64,000 nucleotides of DNA from positions 70,860,877 to 70,924,876 of the forward strand of contig OY740768.1 in assembly GCA_963513935.1 (NCBI GenBank), in the 5' to 3' direction. The notes under the pieces are model-generated. The model saw only the letters and a list, made by a program, of their open reading frames with translations. It was not told the DNA's origin and searched no databases. Both the position numbers and the translations under genes were made by a program. Positions 34,501 through 46,141 of this stretch are shown here, in pieces. How positions within the stretch are numbered: position 1 is the stretch's first letter; each line of letters begins with the position of its first letter. This DNA comes from Aphrophora alni (Eukaryota > Arthropoda > Insecta > Hemiptera > Aphrophoridae).

Positions 34501-34814
34501 AAATTGTATTAGTAGATCAACAGGTCATACTCAATAGAGTAAGTTGGTTTAAAACAATCGTATGCAACAAACAACTAACTCGTAATTTTCTGAAATTGTA
34601 ATTGCATATATCACTACTTTCTTGACTGTAGTCAGGCCCTTTCGAGACTATTAGATTTACATTTATTAAAAGGCTTCACTCGGTTCGCTCGCGTAATGTA
34701 TCGGATCTCGCGGGCCATGAAGGAGCCTTCACTATCTACATTCGTATTAGTAACGCCCTAGCCAAATGTTAAAACTATACTAATGTTACATTTTATGCGA
34801 GATCGGCGTTCGAG
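31581..34814. other. AT-rich spacer, little content
   Basis: No gene supported. A poly-A tract of 23 bases lies at 33851-33873 and could be the tail of a retroposed copy. The block at 33620-33680 (TTAGCAAAATTTTATCAAAA) recurs near 39430. A GC-rich patch lies at 34675-34730. Confidence 0.45.
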
Positions 34815-36045
34815 TTAACATTTTTGACATTAACTTCGCTATTTGTCATGGTAGAGAGATGAGTAGATACCATTACATGCAGAATTGTAATCTGAAAATA
34901 TTTATCAAATACAGTTGTTATAATTTGAATAGCACAGGAGATATGAAAAAATTATTTCAAATGGTCACCACGTTTAATTAGCTTTTTCTGCAATTGGAGA
35001 CTATAGCAACCTATTCTACAATACATGTTCCTATCTTACATTGTGTGCCTGGTATCGTACTTATCTACAGATTCAACGACAGGGATACCAACACGACGGA
35101 CGGATGTCATGTCTAAAATAACGTTTTCGGTTTCACGACTCCATGAAACGTAAATATCAGTCAAAACTGGAAGGTCGAAAGTTTTTGCGATAACCAAACT
35201 TTGTACTTCGTGTAATACAGAATTTTCATTTCGGTTGTATTGTGTTATTATAACCTAAAAATCTGCGCGCGCCGGATAAGTTAGTCAGCTGTTAATTTGC
35301 CATACCGATCTACATGACAACGATTCTGATGGCGTTTTGCTACGTATTTGTATAAGGAATTTTGTCCTATCTATGAACTTCTTATAGTTATGTGTTGAGT
35401 ACTTATGGGAAAGTGTATATTTACCCTACCTCAATGAGTAAGGTTAATAGAACTTTAAAATGCTAGTTCAAAAATAGTTGTAAGTTCAAACAGTTGTTTC
35501 ATAACTTAAAAAAAAAAAAAAAAGTTAATTGTAAGGGCTTAACTATAAAAGTATATTCTTTGAAACACTACTATGGGTAACATGTAATCTATCATATTCT
35601 GTCAACACTCTACACAGAACAATAGCTGTCACGTGTTTGTATGAACAGATGTTTGTGTACAAACGGGAGGCGGATAATATATTAACGTTTTTGTAGAGAA
35701 AGACATGTTGTAAATTACTCGTATAATCTTATATGTTAAATAAATAATAAAATAATTTTATTTTAGAATACATTTATCATAACAAAAACGGTTATATTAC
35801 AGAAGCAAACAACAGTGTAAACTTTGAATAAAAAATTAATTATACAAGACTTACAAATAATAATATTCTGTCTGATCTCGTAACTATGTGAATAGGACAT
35901 ATTTACAATTTTGACAACAACTTCGCTATTTGTTATCATACACATGTATGGATTAGTGCTATTACATGCAGAATAGAAACATACAATATTGTATATAATT
36001 TAGTATGTTGTAAAATGAATAACTCACGAGATACGAGATAATTGA
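34815..36045 (+). repeat. dispersed repeat, two direct diverged copies
   Basis: About 34815-34975 and 35895-36045 share ACTTCGCTATTTGT, ATTACATGCAGAAT and a GGAGATATGA / CGAGATACGAGA block in the same order and orientation. The copies are imperfect. They look like two fragments of one non-coding transposon family; no terminal repeats were found. Confidence 0.55.
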
Positions 36046-37336
36046 AAAGAATTGTTCACTTTGTGAATCGTTCCACGCTGTGTCTTGTATCGTAAAATAA
36101 GCGGCATGTCGCAGGTATGGACTACAACGAAAAAGCTCAACTTTCTGTAAGCTAGACCCCTATCTTTGTTATTAGGAGCACTAGCCTCGAATCCTGAAAT
36201 TTTTCCGTCCAGGATTCGTTTCCGCGTGACAAAGAACGAATTATTATTCAATCCCCTGGAAGTGTAGGCCTCTGTATTTCGTATGGGCCTGTATTGAATA
36301 ACCCCTTCAACAGTTTAGGTTACCCCAAACTGCCGGTACCCCCTTTTTATTTAATAACTTCCAGTTATTATATTTACTTTACCCTTATGCTCAGAGAGAA
36401 TACGATTTACTTTTTTTCTTTTTACTCCCTAGGGAGCGTGTTCTTGAGAATACCTTGTAAATACACTATATCTTACCTTTGTTCAAAATATTAGCTGTAA
36501 ACATAACCAAGATGTGTGGATAATCATGAAAGACTACACATTGTTTTTGATATTAATAACTTAAAACATTTTTATTTTATTTTCGTCATAAGAAACAAAA
36601 ATCAAATTTTCTCAACAAATCAAAAATTATTTAAAACAAAAAATTACTTAAGTTGTTTAATTTTAATCACAGAAAATATTCTCTTATATCTTATTACGTT
36701 ATTATTTTTATCTATAGGTAGCAGACGGGCAATTATTTTAATTTAGAGGAAAATTTCATACTTTATATTATTATGTTAACAAATAATTTCCTCTTATTAA
36801 TCTCTGAACACTAATAATTTCTAAGTTTTTAATCTAATTAGTTGTTCAGGATTATTATATTAACATTTTTCTAATTACGAAAAAGAAATATGCACACACA
36901 AGTATTATATCTTAACCTACACAATTTTTAATTGATTATATTAAATTTATATCCCAGGAAAATCAGTTTTGACTTTAAATTTAAATTTCGGCTAACTTTC
37001 CCTTAACAAGAAAAAGAATAGTTAGAATAGCTTTTCAGAACTTGACCGCCGTCTGGAAGATCCTGGTCTCGATGATCCTGGATGGTGCGATGATTTTAAT
37101 TCTCTGGTGTCCGGGTGTTGTTGAAGTTTACAGTTGATCCATGTGTCCTTAGCGAAGTTCCTGTGGAATGTTAATATTCATTAACTCTGGATGTTTAAGA
37201 TTTTCCACTCTTTTGGAACTCACTGCCGATTCGCTAATTTAACATTTCACTTCTCACTTCAACTTATTTCCTTTACGGTTTGATCTTTATCACTGATACT
37301 TAAACATTTTAATAACTTTTTCGAAATAGCTTCGGG
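36046..37336. other. spacer, no supported gene
   Basis: The minus-strand frame at 36024-36251 has no recognisable motif. The block at 37040-37200 is less AT-rich and might belong to a decayed element extending to about 38.1 kb. Confidence 0.4.
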
Positions 37337-37436
37337 CATAGTAACACCTTACACTTGTTTTAAGAATTTTTTTATGAGAGAACGATTGGCATAGTAACCC
37401 TTACAACTGTTCCATAACTTTTTTAAGAGAGAGCTC
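37337..37436 (+). repeat. two ~50 bp direct repeats
   Basis: GGCATAGTAACACCTTACA, continuing to ATGAGAGA, is followed by a second version, GGCATAGTAACCCTTACAAC, continuing to AAGAGAGAG. They match at about 75-80%. Confidence 0.6.
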
Positions 37437-37471
37437 TGAAGTCTGGTGCAACTGTATTTATAGACTAAAAC

Positions 37472-37529
37472 TATCGTATTCCCATAAAAATTTCTTTCCC
37501 TCGCAGGGATAATACGATAGTCCTTTATT
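37472..37529. repeat. imperfect hairpin
   Basis: ACTATCGTATTCCC is followed about 22 bases later by its near-complement GGGATAATACGATAGT. It lies just after a TATTTATA motif and might be a regulatory or LTR-internal hairpin. Confidence 0.6.
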
Positions 37530-37740
37530 TTCGTATTTCTTACGTAATTCTTGCGTTAATTTTCAGTTCTAATATTTTGTTTGTTTACCATGAGTGAATT
37601 ACCATGGTCCCAGTCCTCTAATCTTTTGTTTAATTGTTTTCCTGTAATTAATCATTTTCATTATTATTGCTGTCGGTTGGTACGCTGGCTCTTTCCCTTT
37701 ATTTCCCTTTATACGTCACGAAGTCCTGGAATTTGGAACT

Positions 37741-37941
37741 CTACATCTTCAAACTTGCTACTGTAAAATTCCCTATTGTTACTTCTTTATTCTCTTCTAA
37801 CGGTTTTCCTAATTGAGATTTCATTTTTTTATTTATTAGCATTTTGTAGGTCTTCATATTAGCTTTCGCGAGAATTTCGCGTGGTGTTTTTCGGCCCGCT
37901 CGTCCACCTGCAATAATCGGCGTAATTCTGGTTTTTGTTTT
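37741..37941 (-). pseudogene. candidate protein-coding relic, unknown
   Basis: A minus-strand frame is open for 66 codons between stops. It is Lys/Arg-rich, with TPIIAGGRAGRKTPREILAK and MKTYKMLINKKMKSQLGK. An adjoining frame just upstream (about 38030-37900) reads SDRCEKQKPELRRLLQ, suggesting one frameshifted coding sequence. Composition would fit a gag-like or nucleic-acid-binding protein, but no zinc knuckle or protease is seen. Unrecognised. Confidence 0.3.
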
Positions 37942-38089
37942 TCACACCTGTCACTTAAGAGTTTTGAAATTTCTCCATGTTGTTTAGTTCCGTTAATAAA
38001 CTCACTGGCCGCAGCGAAGATTCTCTCCGAAATTCAGGTCTTACATATTTTCACACTTTGCTTAACACTTATCTGTTGGGGGGGGGGGG

Positions 38090-41000
38090 TTATGGTTTAT
38101 TGATCACCCTGGGACTTACATATTCTTTAGTATATTTGATTTTAATCAGGTTTTCTTAATTTTGAAATTTTAACTTTATCCATCTCCACACAAAGGTATG
38201 AAAACCATATCTTTTCTATTTTACTCAACTTTTTAATTTTTAGTTTAATTACTTGTTAAACTTTACTCTATTAATTATCCCAATACAATACATACTCAAA
38301 ATTTACATTTGTTTATGTTTTAGTAAAGTTTCAAATTATATCGTTTCCCTTAACTTTTTTAATATTAACTTTTTCAAAATTTGTCCATGAACCATTTATT
38401 CTTAAAATTATTTACCAATCACAGAAATACCAAGGCATTTTTGATTTTGAGTAATTTTGAAAAAAAATTAATTCTTCATTTAAATCTTCTGCAGCGCATG
38501 TTAATTTTTATGAAATAACCGTAACTGATATGTATTGCATACAACTTGTACCACAATTACACATCCTTTAACATTTTTATTTCATATCTTCAGAATTCAT
38601 CAAATACGATTTTTTTATTCAAAATCTACCGACATTGAAAGTTGACTTTAGACCGAGTCATAGGTCAGTTTCAACGACTCGCCCTGTACAGCAAAATTGG
38701 TTACAAATCAGGAAAACGTTATTATAAATTTATTAGGATTAAATTTTGATTTTTCTCATTTTTGACCAAAATATAAACCCATAAAATGAATTTCTGTTGT
38801 AGGACATAATAGGGTACGTGGATTTATTTTGCTCTTTCTTTTGTATTCGATCATTTACCGATCTACAGAGTGGCCTAAAAGTCCCGTATCATAGGTAAAT
38901 ACGGTATTATTATTAATATACGTATTTATTATAAAAATTTGACAGGGTAAAATATTTTGAAAAAAATTATATCCTAGGCCCCTCTTAACCGAGTCATTCA
39001 AGTATTTTTTTATAATATAAAATACGTTTAGCCATCAATGCTGCAGGCATTAGTTGCACAAAATGATCTAATATAGAAGATTATACGAGATTCAAGTGTA
39101 ATATTATATTAGTTTTATAATTGGGCGTCATTTTAAAATTTACCTTTTTTTTACCCTACAATTTAATTTATAGACTAAAATTGAGACCTTTTGAAGCGTT
39201 TAGTGAGACAGATATAACTATAATCATATGTTTATATACAGTGAGTGAAAAGAATTAAAATTCCATTTTACTTTAGTTTGATTATTAAAATAGATTTAAT
39301 TTGATAGTTGTTTCTTAAACATTTGACATTCCAAGACGAAAGTTTACGATTCCTTAACATTGTTTAACTCGCAACCCTCAAACCTTCCCTTTAAAACAAA
39401 TTGGCAATTCATAGGTTTTTGTAGGGTTGGATATTTCAGCAAAATTTTATCAAAATCGTTACAGTGGATTTTCAGAATACAGAACATTTTCAGTTTTGAT
39501 TTTAAAACACCCTCAAAATTTTGAATTAACGACAATAACAACATAAAAAAAATTGAAATTTAAACCACAATTGCACAATAATTAGTTGAAAGTCCATTTT
39601 CCCCTTATGTACATGAACTTTTATTTACTCTTGTACACCATTTTTCAAAATGTTATCCAAAATTGGTTTTCCTCCCAAACGCTTACAAAAAAAATAATCT
39701 TATAATATAAATATTTACTCTATTAAATAAGGTCCAATAATTTTTAAATAAATATGGTGTTATGACTAATGAAAAATCGTCTTCTTATATTCTAATAGGA
39801 TTTTTTAAACGTACACTCTCTTAACTGTCATGCGTTACATATATTTATGTTTTTATTTTTTGTTGTATGGTGAAATTTTGGACAGAGTCGGTTTAAACCC
39901 AAAAAGTTAATAGGATACGTATAGATAGATAAGCCTAAAAACAAGCATAAATCGACCTTAAATATTCCTTGTTACCAACATCGATTTTATGTCAAAATGA
40001 AATATTGGTACTCTTAATTATGGCATTAGTAGAGTTGATTTCCTATTTATTGTTAATTACGTGACATGTTGACTCCATGATAAATAGTCACGTTTCATTT
40101 AAAACTACATAGATAATATTTTCAATCTACCTGCAATATTATTTCGTGAAACTGTTAAGCAAAAAAACAGTCGTAACAAAATGTTTCGACATTCGATAGT
40201 TCAGACGTTAACCAAAACTTGTTTTCAGGACACAAACAACAGTTTAATTCAAAATATTTTCGCAATTTCGTTCAAAATAATTAAATATAGGTAATGAAAT
40301 GATAATTTAATACTCTATTAAAATAATGTATATTTAAATATATTTTTTATATATTTCACTTACAATATTATTTCACTTTAATATAATTATAACCAATATC
40401 TTTAATTGTATAACGGCTCAGCTCAAATTGTTTCTACTGAGTGTTTGAATTTCCAAAGTTACTATTCCATTCAGACCAGGTAGCCCAGCTAATTAAATAT
40501 TTAATAAACGACGGTTGGTGTGGGTTGAAGTTGATAGGGTTGGTTAGAATAGCATAAACTTTCCAAATTGTATTGTTTCCCAAAATAATGAAACTAACTT
40601 ATGTCGCAAAAGGACTAAATCTAATAAACAATTTCATAAAAATATCTTGGATTGTAACATTCTCTGGAATGGCTTCTTCTTAGTATTTTCATTTCAAACT
40701 AACAAGATTGTCTCAGTTTGTGTAGTGGATGGAAAATACAATTTAGAAACCTCAAAGGATTACTTGCGTTTACAAATGTCTTTTAGTAGTCATGAAATAG
40801 AATGAGGTTTTAAATTATTCCTTACATGTAGTGAATAATTTTATCATTTATTTGTTTTAGAAAACAAATTAAGTTACCCACAAGGAAAGATACTTGTAGC
40901 ATTGTTGACTTTGTAACAACAAGACAGGAACCTAATATACAATTTATTGTTGTGGCTTTATTCTTCAGTAGAAATAAGAAAAGAAATTGTTAAACGAGAG

Positions 41001-41661
41001 AGACCACAAGATTTTTCAGTGACTATCATGGAAATAATGAATTTTTAACTCATTCAAAGTAGGGAAAATAGAAACTAAATTTTACACTTGCATTTTCATA
41101 GGGTGAAAAGTAAATATAGAATAGTCCTATCCTATAGGCATTTTCTAAATTTATAACCATGAATTTGAAAAACGAGGTTTTGTATTCATAGCTAAACTCG
41201 TAAATAAATTGTAGGAAATATTAGTAAAAAGAGCTTGACAATAAAACTGGATAACCAAATTACCAACTAGTACAGTATAACTCTAAAACGAAAAGTAAGT
41301 TTATTTTTCCACAAATAAAATCCTGATAAAATGACAAACTGTTTAATCACCGGCTAATGTAAAATAAATTGTCATGTGTCTAATTTTCAGAACTATCTGT
41401 GGCTAGTCTATAACGCACACATATCCAAATTTATCCTTCCCTTCATGTCATCAGTGTCTTTGACGAACATAGCCATCATTGACCTTGTAAGAGTTTTTAT
41501 TTTTATTTTAAAGGGAAAACTTCACTGACATCATCGCCTTTTAAAAAGAAGGGAGAAAAATTCTTTGTCTGCTTCACTATATTGAATTTACAATTCCGAA
41601 GTAGTACAAAAACAACTAAAATTAAATTATTTCCATATTGCCTTCCGAACTACTTATATAA
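38090..41661. other. AT-rich spacer, no gene supported
   Basis: A G12 run lies at 38078-38089, just before this stretch. Short transposon-end-like words occur at about 38685 (GCCCTGTACAG) and 38870 (CTACAGAGTGGCC), but they do not form a matched pair. Confidence 0.4.
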
Positions 41662-41710
41662 TTAATTAGTTAACATACCTTAATGTCAAAAGTAGTTCAT
41701 TATTCTTATA

Positions 41711-41757
41711 GTAGCTACAGCTGTTTCACCTCAACATAAGGCATCATCAGGCTTAGC
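41711..41757 (-). ncRNA. hammerhead-ribozyme motif, canonical core
   Basis: On the minus strand AGC is followed by CUGAUGA, a short stem II (GCCU/AGGU), GAAA, the self-complementary CAGCUG as stem III, U-A at the cleavage position and GCU, which pairs with AGC as stem I. All conserved core bases of a hammerhead are present. Such motifs with very short stem III are known from PLE terminal repeats and are thought to act as dimers. Confidence 0.7.
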
Positions 41758-41983
41758 ACACGTAAACAAACTAAAAACACGTTCACAACACAAAACTTGT
41801 TTGTATATAAAAACACACACACACAATAGTAACCGGGTTGGTTCTTGTTTTATTGTAAAAATAAAAATTAAAAAAAATTTTTTTTTTTCTTTGATGTGGC
41901 CACATCCTACAACTTCTAATGCTCTTGAATGACTGATTAGGAGTTCTTCTGACGTTATTCCCTATAACCTTGGTCTTGTGTGG

Positions 41984-42316
41984 TTACCTTTGATTATCTA
42001 TTGTGTATATAGTATCATAGATACAGTTGGAAGCGAAATGTTGTTTGTCGTTTAGAAGGGAGTCCGAGTCTTTCTTCCATTGTTTATAAATAGCATACTC
42101 CTCCAGGATGTTCATTGTTCTTCCCTTCTTTACTACTTGTAATATTTGTAGATTGTTTTCAATATTGCTGTAAATGTGGTTGCTGTTCATCAGGTGTTTA
42201 GCATATGTTGAGGTAATGTTGAGGGTGTTATTATGAGGTAGGTGTTCCTTGTAGCGTGTTTTGAATGTTCTTCCTGTCTGTCCTATGTATATCTTATCGC
42301 AGTCATTACAAAACAA
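41984..42316 (-). pseudogene. PLE GIY-YIG endonuclease domain, 5'-truncated
   Basis: The minus strand is open for 110 codons: FCNDCDKIYIGQTGRTF, then TRYKEHLPH, YAKHLMNSNHIYSNIENN and ILEEYAIYKQWKK, with LLNDKQHF near the end. The Cys pair, YIG core, R-x-x-x-x-R-x-x-EH and catalytic-type Glu are all present, so the domain itself looks undamaged. In PLEs this domain follows the RT and nicks the target DNA. Here nothing encodes an RT and no Met starts the frame, so it is a truncated relic, apparently younger than the other PLE copies in the window. Confidence 0.85.
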
Positions 42317-42345
42317 ACAAACGTGTTTTTAGTTTGTTTACGTGT

Positions 42346-42410
42346 GCTAAGCCTTACGTGTGTGATGATGCCTTATGTTGAGGTGAAACAGCTGTAGCTA
42401 CTATAAGAAT
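42346..42410 (+). ncRNA. hammerhead-like motif with 8-base insertion
   Basis: This is the inverted partner of the motif at 41711-41757. TGATGA, stem II, GAAA and CAGCTGTAGC are kept, but about eight bases (TACGTGTG) interrupt the sequence just before TGATGA. It is probably inactive. Confidence 0.6.
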
Positions 42411-42453
42411 AATGAACTTCTTTTGACATTAAGGTATGTTAACTAATTAAAAT

Positions 42454-42456
<3 letters not shown>

Positions 42457-42509
<53 letters not shown>
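42457..42509. repeat. (AT)n microsatellite
   Basis: About 26 AT units directly outside the PLE foldback. Confidence 0.95.
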
Positions 42510-42512
<3 letters not shown>

Positions 42513-44439
42513 TTTACTCGTGTTGTTGATTTTATGGAAAAACCTCACACTCGTCATCGTCTTAAAAAAAGGAAATATAAGAGCATAAAATAAAAACGCC
42601 TAGAACTCTAATAGTACAATTAATTGTGTCAGGGTTTGAAAAGAATAACAGTTGGGGAAGAGAGACTTTAAAGTAAGGGATCTAACCGAAGACTACATGT
42701 AAAAGGTTTAAATTCAGCTAGGGTACCTTTGAGTCTAGAGACCTTGAGGTATAACAAGCGAGAAGCCAAATTACCTCTGTAGAGCCTCGCTTTTATCTAT
42801 CTCTGCGTGTACAGTTCATCCAATGTAGCCATGACGGTGGTGTACCTATAAAGACCGCTGTATGTAGAAACTGAAAACATCAGACCATTCTTACTTTCCA
42901 CTGAATTCTTGGAAGTGACAAAATGTAATGTCTCGATGGTCAGATTATGAGTTGGTTTGCCTTTGATTTAATGAGTTTTGCTTTGGTTCAGAAAACGGCT
43001 GTGTGTTAAACGTTATTGTTAATGTTTAAGAACATTTGATTGGTGTTTACAAGCGGTTCATTAGAATGGCCTGCTAAATTGTGGTAAGATATATTTTCAC
43101 TCCCCGGCACAGCTGTATTACATGGACTATATGTAATTTTAATAACTACCGCCTAAACTAATTAAATCACCTACCATCAACTATATACGTTGTCAATAAA
43201 GAGCCCACCCAGACGAAAATTTATAAACATCCCAAATCTGTACTACTATCATTCGATGACTAAAATAATGTTAAAAAAGTAAACTACTTGGTTTTCAGTC
43301 TTAGGATATTTTTAAATCGCACGAAATCTATTGGACGTGACTATAACTTATTTTATTTCATTTTTCATTATTACCATGTAATAAAAACTGCTTTTAATAT
43401 ATTAAACTAATCATTATATTTAGAGATATTCCTAAAACGTCTCAGTTGTTTGTCCTTTTACCAAAAAACAACAATATGAAAACGTGTTGAACGGGTTGTT
43501 TAGGAAGTCTGTAACAGACGCAGCCTCCTTCGCGGGGATCGGAGTCTGTTTTAAAGCTACCGGTTTACAACGCTGCTCTCCGTTTTGTGGGCTATTGGTA
43601 AATTAAATCGTTCGTGGTTTCATATTTTAAATTTTCTGAAAAGTGTAACTCAATAAAATGAATGCAATGATCTTGAAGCACGACATGTTAGTGTACTGTA
43701 ATTCTGCGGAATTCTGCATTTTTAACTGAAACTGAAATTAACTTTACATACCCTGAAAGTAGATCAATCACACTACATGAACAAGTTCATGGTTTGTAGA
43801 TTATAGATTGATCCAACTTCAGTTAAATACACACATCAAAACATGTAACTGTATATTTCTAATTAAAACAAACATACTATTGTGATGAACATCCTAAATC
43901 AACACGAATTATTTTTTCCCAATAATAAACAAAATTCCCTATACAGTATGTGTGTTAAAAGTTTTAAATAAATATTGATGAGTCATCAAAACTATAAAAA
44001 TGCACATTGTTGTGTTAAATTACAATTATTTGTTTCTAAGTTTTGACTGTATTGAACTACAATATTAAATGTTTATCGAATTTGAAGTAAACATTGTGAT
44101 ATTATTTTTACAGTATATTTTAATGCAAAACAACGAACATAAAATGTAAATGATGAATGTTTATAAATAAAATACACTGTTTCATTCCAATATATTGTTT
44201 TGTCTAAATATTCAAATTTGATGTTACAAAAATAGTTTGTGATAAACGTAAACCGTCGATTTGTAGTGGGGCTTAACTCTTTCCATCTCGTATATAATTA
44301 TCATTATGAGATAAGTACACTTTATTACATTTCTACATTTACATTTATTTTGTCACATATACGTAGAACAGAGAGAGAGTTTGTGGAGTGACAAAAAAGT
44401 CGATGTTAAATAGTTGTTCTTGGAAATATTGTTTTCAAT
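42510..44439. other. AT-rich spacer, no gene supported
   Basis: A GC-rich patch at about 43505-43605 stands out but is not open over a useful length and shows no RNA-gene signature. Confidence 0.4.
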
Positions 44440-44529
44440 TTTAGTTACTAAGGAAACAAGATATCACATTAGTAAATAAAATTAAAACAACAATTTTTTT
44501 AGTATCAACCACAATGTTTTAATAGAAAC

Positions 44530-44573
44530 TTGCCGACCATGGTTTCGCTAGTTAAAGCATTGTCAAGGACTTA
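44530..44573 (-). ncRNA. hammerhead-like motif, left arm
   Basis: On the minus strand CC is followed by core-like UUGACAA, stem II (GCU/AGC), GAAA, the self-complementary CCAUGG as stem III, U-C and GG. Position 3 is U and position 8 is A, as in the PLE at 8.9 kb, although the rest of the sequence is different. Confidence 0.5.
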
Positions 44574-44602
44574 TACAAGAAGTATATACTTATACTTGTA
44601 TA

Positions 44603-44643
44603 AGTCCTTGACAATGCTTTAACTAGCGAAACCATGGTCGGCA
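44603..44643 (+). ncRNA. hammerhead-like motif, right arm
   Basis: Plus-strand mirror image of the motif at 44530-44573, with the same UUGACAA, GAAA, CCAUGG and UC elements. Confidence 0.5.
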
Positions 44644-45400
44644 AGTTTCTATTAAAACATTGTGGTTGATACTAAAAAAAATGTTGTTTTAATTTTATTT
44701 AAAATGGAATACCACCAAGTACCTACGGTCTCTAGCATAAATAGTTTATCACATTAGTGTTTATTTTTTGTTACTAATGAAACAATTTACCAATTACTTA
44801 AATTGAAAACTAAAGTTGTACCTTGTAACAACACTTTGAGTAACAAAACATAAAAACTAAAGTTGATACACCATATGAATCTTCTCAGGGGCTCACTATT
44901 GTGAGAACGAGATGGAAATCCCGAGGGTATATAGCTGAACCTACACTTGTTTCAAGTAATTTTGGTTAGAACACACCTTTTTATCTTTCCTGTCATGACT
45001 CTTGACCAACTCTTGTTCTCTTCCAACGATGATGTTATAGATATTTATTTAAACTCTTTTCTTCTTATTGTTATATAAGAGGATGATGGACAGGATGATT
45101 ATGGACTTTGAACAAAAAAAATCAACTTTTTAATTATTTTACTGATGAAACAACGTACTACCTTAAATCTCAATTTTTGATAATGGCGAAACGAGATGTA
45201 AACTTTAATTTTAAATTTTTGTTACTGATAACACGAAATATAAACTTTAGTTTAACTTTTTTTTGTTATTGATGAAACTATATATCAACACTAGTTTTAA
45301 TATTTGTTACTGATGAAAGGAGGTATCAACTATAGTTTTCAATTTATGTTACTGTCGATATTATTTAGTTTTAAATTTTTGTTACTGATGATAGATTTTT

Positions 45401-46141
45401 GAAATTGGTTTAATTAAAGAAATGTAATTTTGAAAACGTTTTCTATAAAGATTTTGTCTAACCTACCTTACTAGTTATGTTTTCTAGGAGCTTGTGTCCT
45501 GTATTGCATATTATAACGATAACTCACCGGTTGAAACGCCATCTTTTTGAAGTGTTTTATTGTTGTTGAAATTTTGTCACTATGGAAACTCTTTCTATAT
45601 TATCTGAATAAAGATATAAGTCTTTGTAATAAACAAACGCTTTTCTCTCGATTTAGAGGAACTTTGTTCCTTAATCTTGAGATATTAAGGAGACATTTCC
45701 TGAATCTTTGTTCGAACAGCTTTGTTGAACCTTTCCTTTGTATTGTATTACAGAATTTGTTTCTTCTTTCGAATACATCATTCCAAATGATAGATAAAAT
45801 TTAATATTTTTCAAATTGAGTTAAAGCTTGAAGTCTAATCGAAATGTTTCGTAATTCTTCATTGTGTAGTAACTCAGTACGGCTAGGCTATTACTTAAAT
45901 TTAACCACCTATTAATTATGTGCAGTTTACTTACTTATTGAAAAATAATCTATTATTGTTATTTACCTCCTAACCCTCTAACCTGAAAAGAAGTGTAAAC
46001 AAAATCAATAGAGTATAATGAAATACTCTAATATCGGAGACCAAGCTAAGAGTTTTTCTCTTGTTATTTTTAATCAGGAGATGATGTTGGAAAGGTCATC
46101 ATATCCTGATGAAAACAGGAAGAAAAATACTTATAAAAACC
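45401..46141. other. spacer before the 86 bp satellite
   Basis: No gene supported. Around 46018-46140 satellite-like words (AATACTCTAATATCGGAGACC) appear in diverged form, marking the array edge. Confidence 0.45.

Larger units (their letters stand above)
41662..42450 (-). mobile_element. Penelope-like foldback element
   Basis: A GIY-YIG endonuclease domain on the minus strand is followed by a 3' tail (41783-41662). An inverted copy of the tail (42320-42450, plus orientation) is fused to the truncated upstream side, almost exactly at the start of the endonuclease domain. The arms are about 122 and 131 bp and nearly identical apart from an 8-base insertion in the right arm. This is the same head-to-head layout as the PLE at 8909-11173. 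The RT part is gone. Confidence 0.82.
44474..44700. mobile_element. near-perfect PLE-tail palindrome
   Basis: Two arms of about 105 bp are inverted copies with only a couple of differences around a ~15 bp centre (AGTATATACTTA). Each arm contains a hammerhead-like motif reading outward. There is no coding sequence. The high identity suggests recent formation or gene conversion between the arms. Confidence 0.85.
44440..45400 (+). repeat. degenerate ~55 bp tandem repeat
   Basis: The word TTTTTGTTACTGATGAAAC or a close variant recurs (about 44767, 45137, 45215, 45265, 45313, 45378), followed by ATATCAACTTTAGTTTTAA-like sequence. The period varies around 50-60 bp. The 5' part is interrupted by the palindrome at 44474-44700. 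TATCACATTAGT appears on both sides of that insertion. Confidence 0.7.

Noticed and set aside
36024..36251. 75-codon minus-strand ORF
   Set aside because: No motif, no splice support, and it overlaps the edge of a dispersed repeat.
38680..38900. Two Tc1/mariner-like transposon ends (GCCCTGTACAG and CTACAGAGTGGCC)
   Set aside because: They do not match each other as inverted repeats and have no transposase between or beside them.
40170..40220. Possible further hammerhead motif (CTGAACTA ... GTCGAAAC on the minus strand)
   Set aside because: The core does not fit CUGANGA or the UUGANAA variant and no stem I pairing was found.
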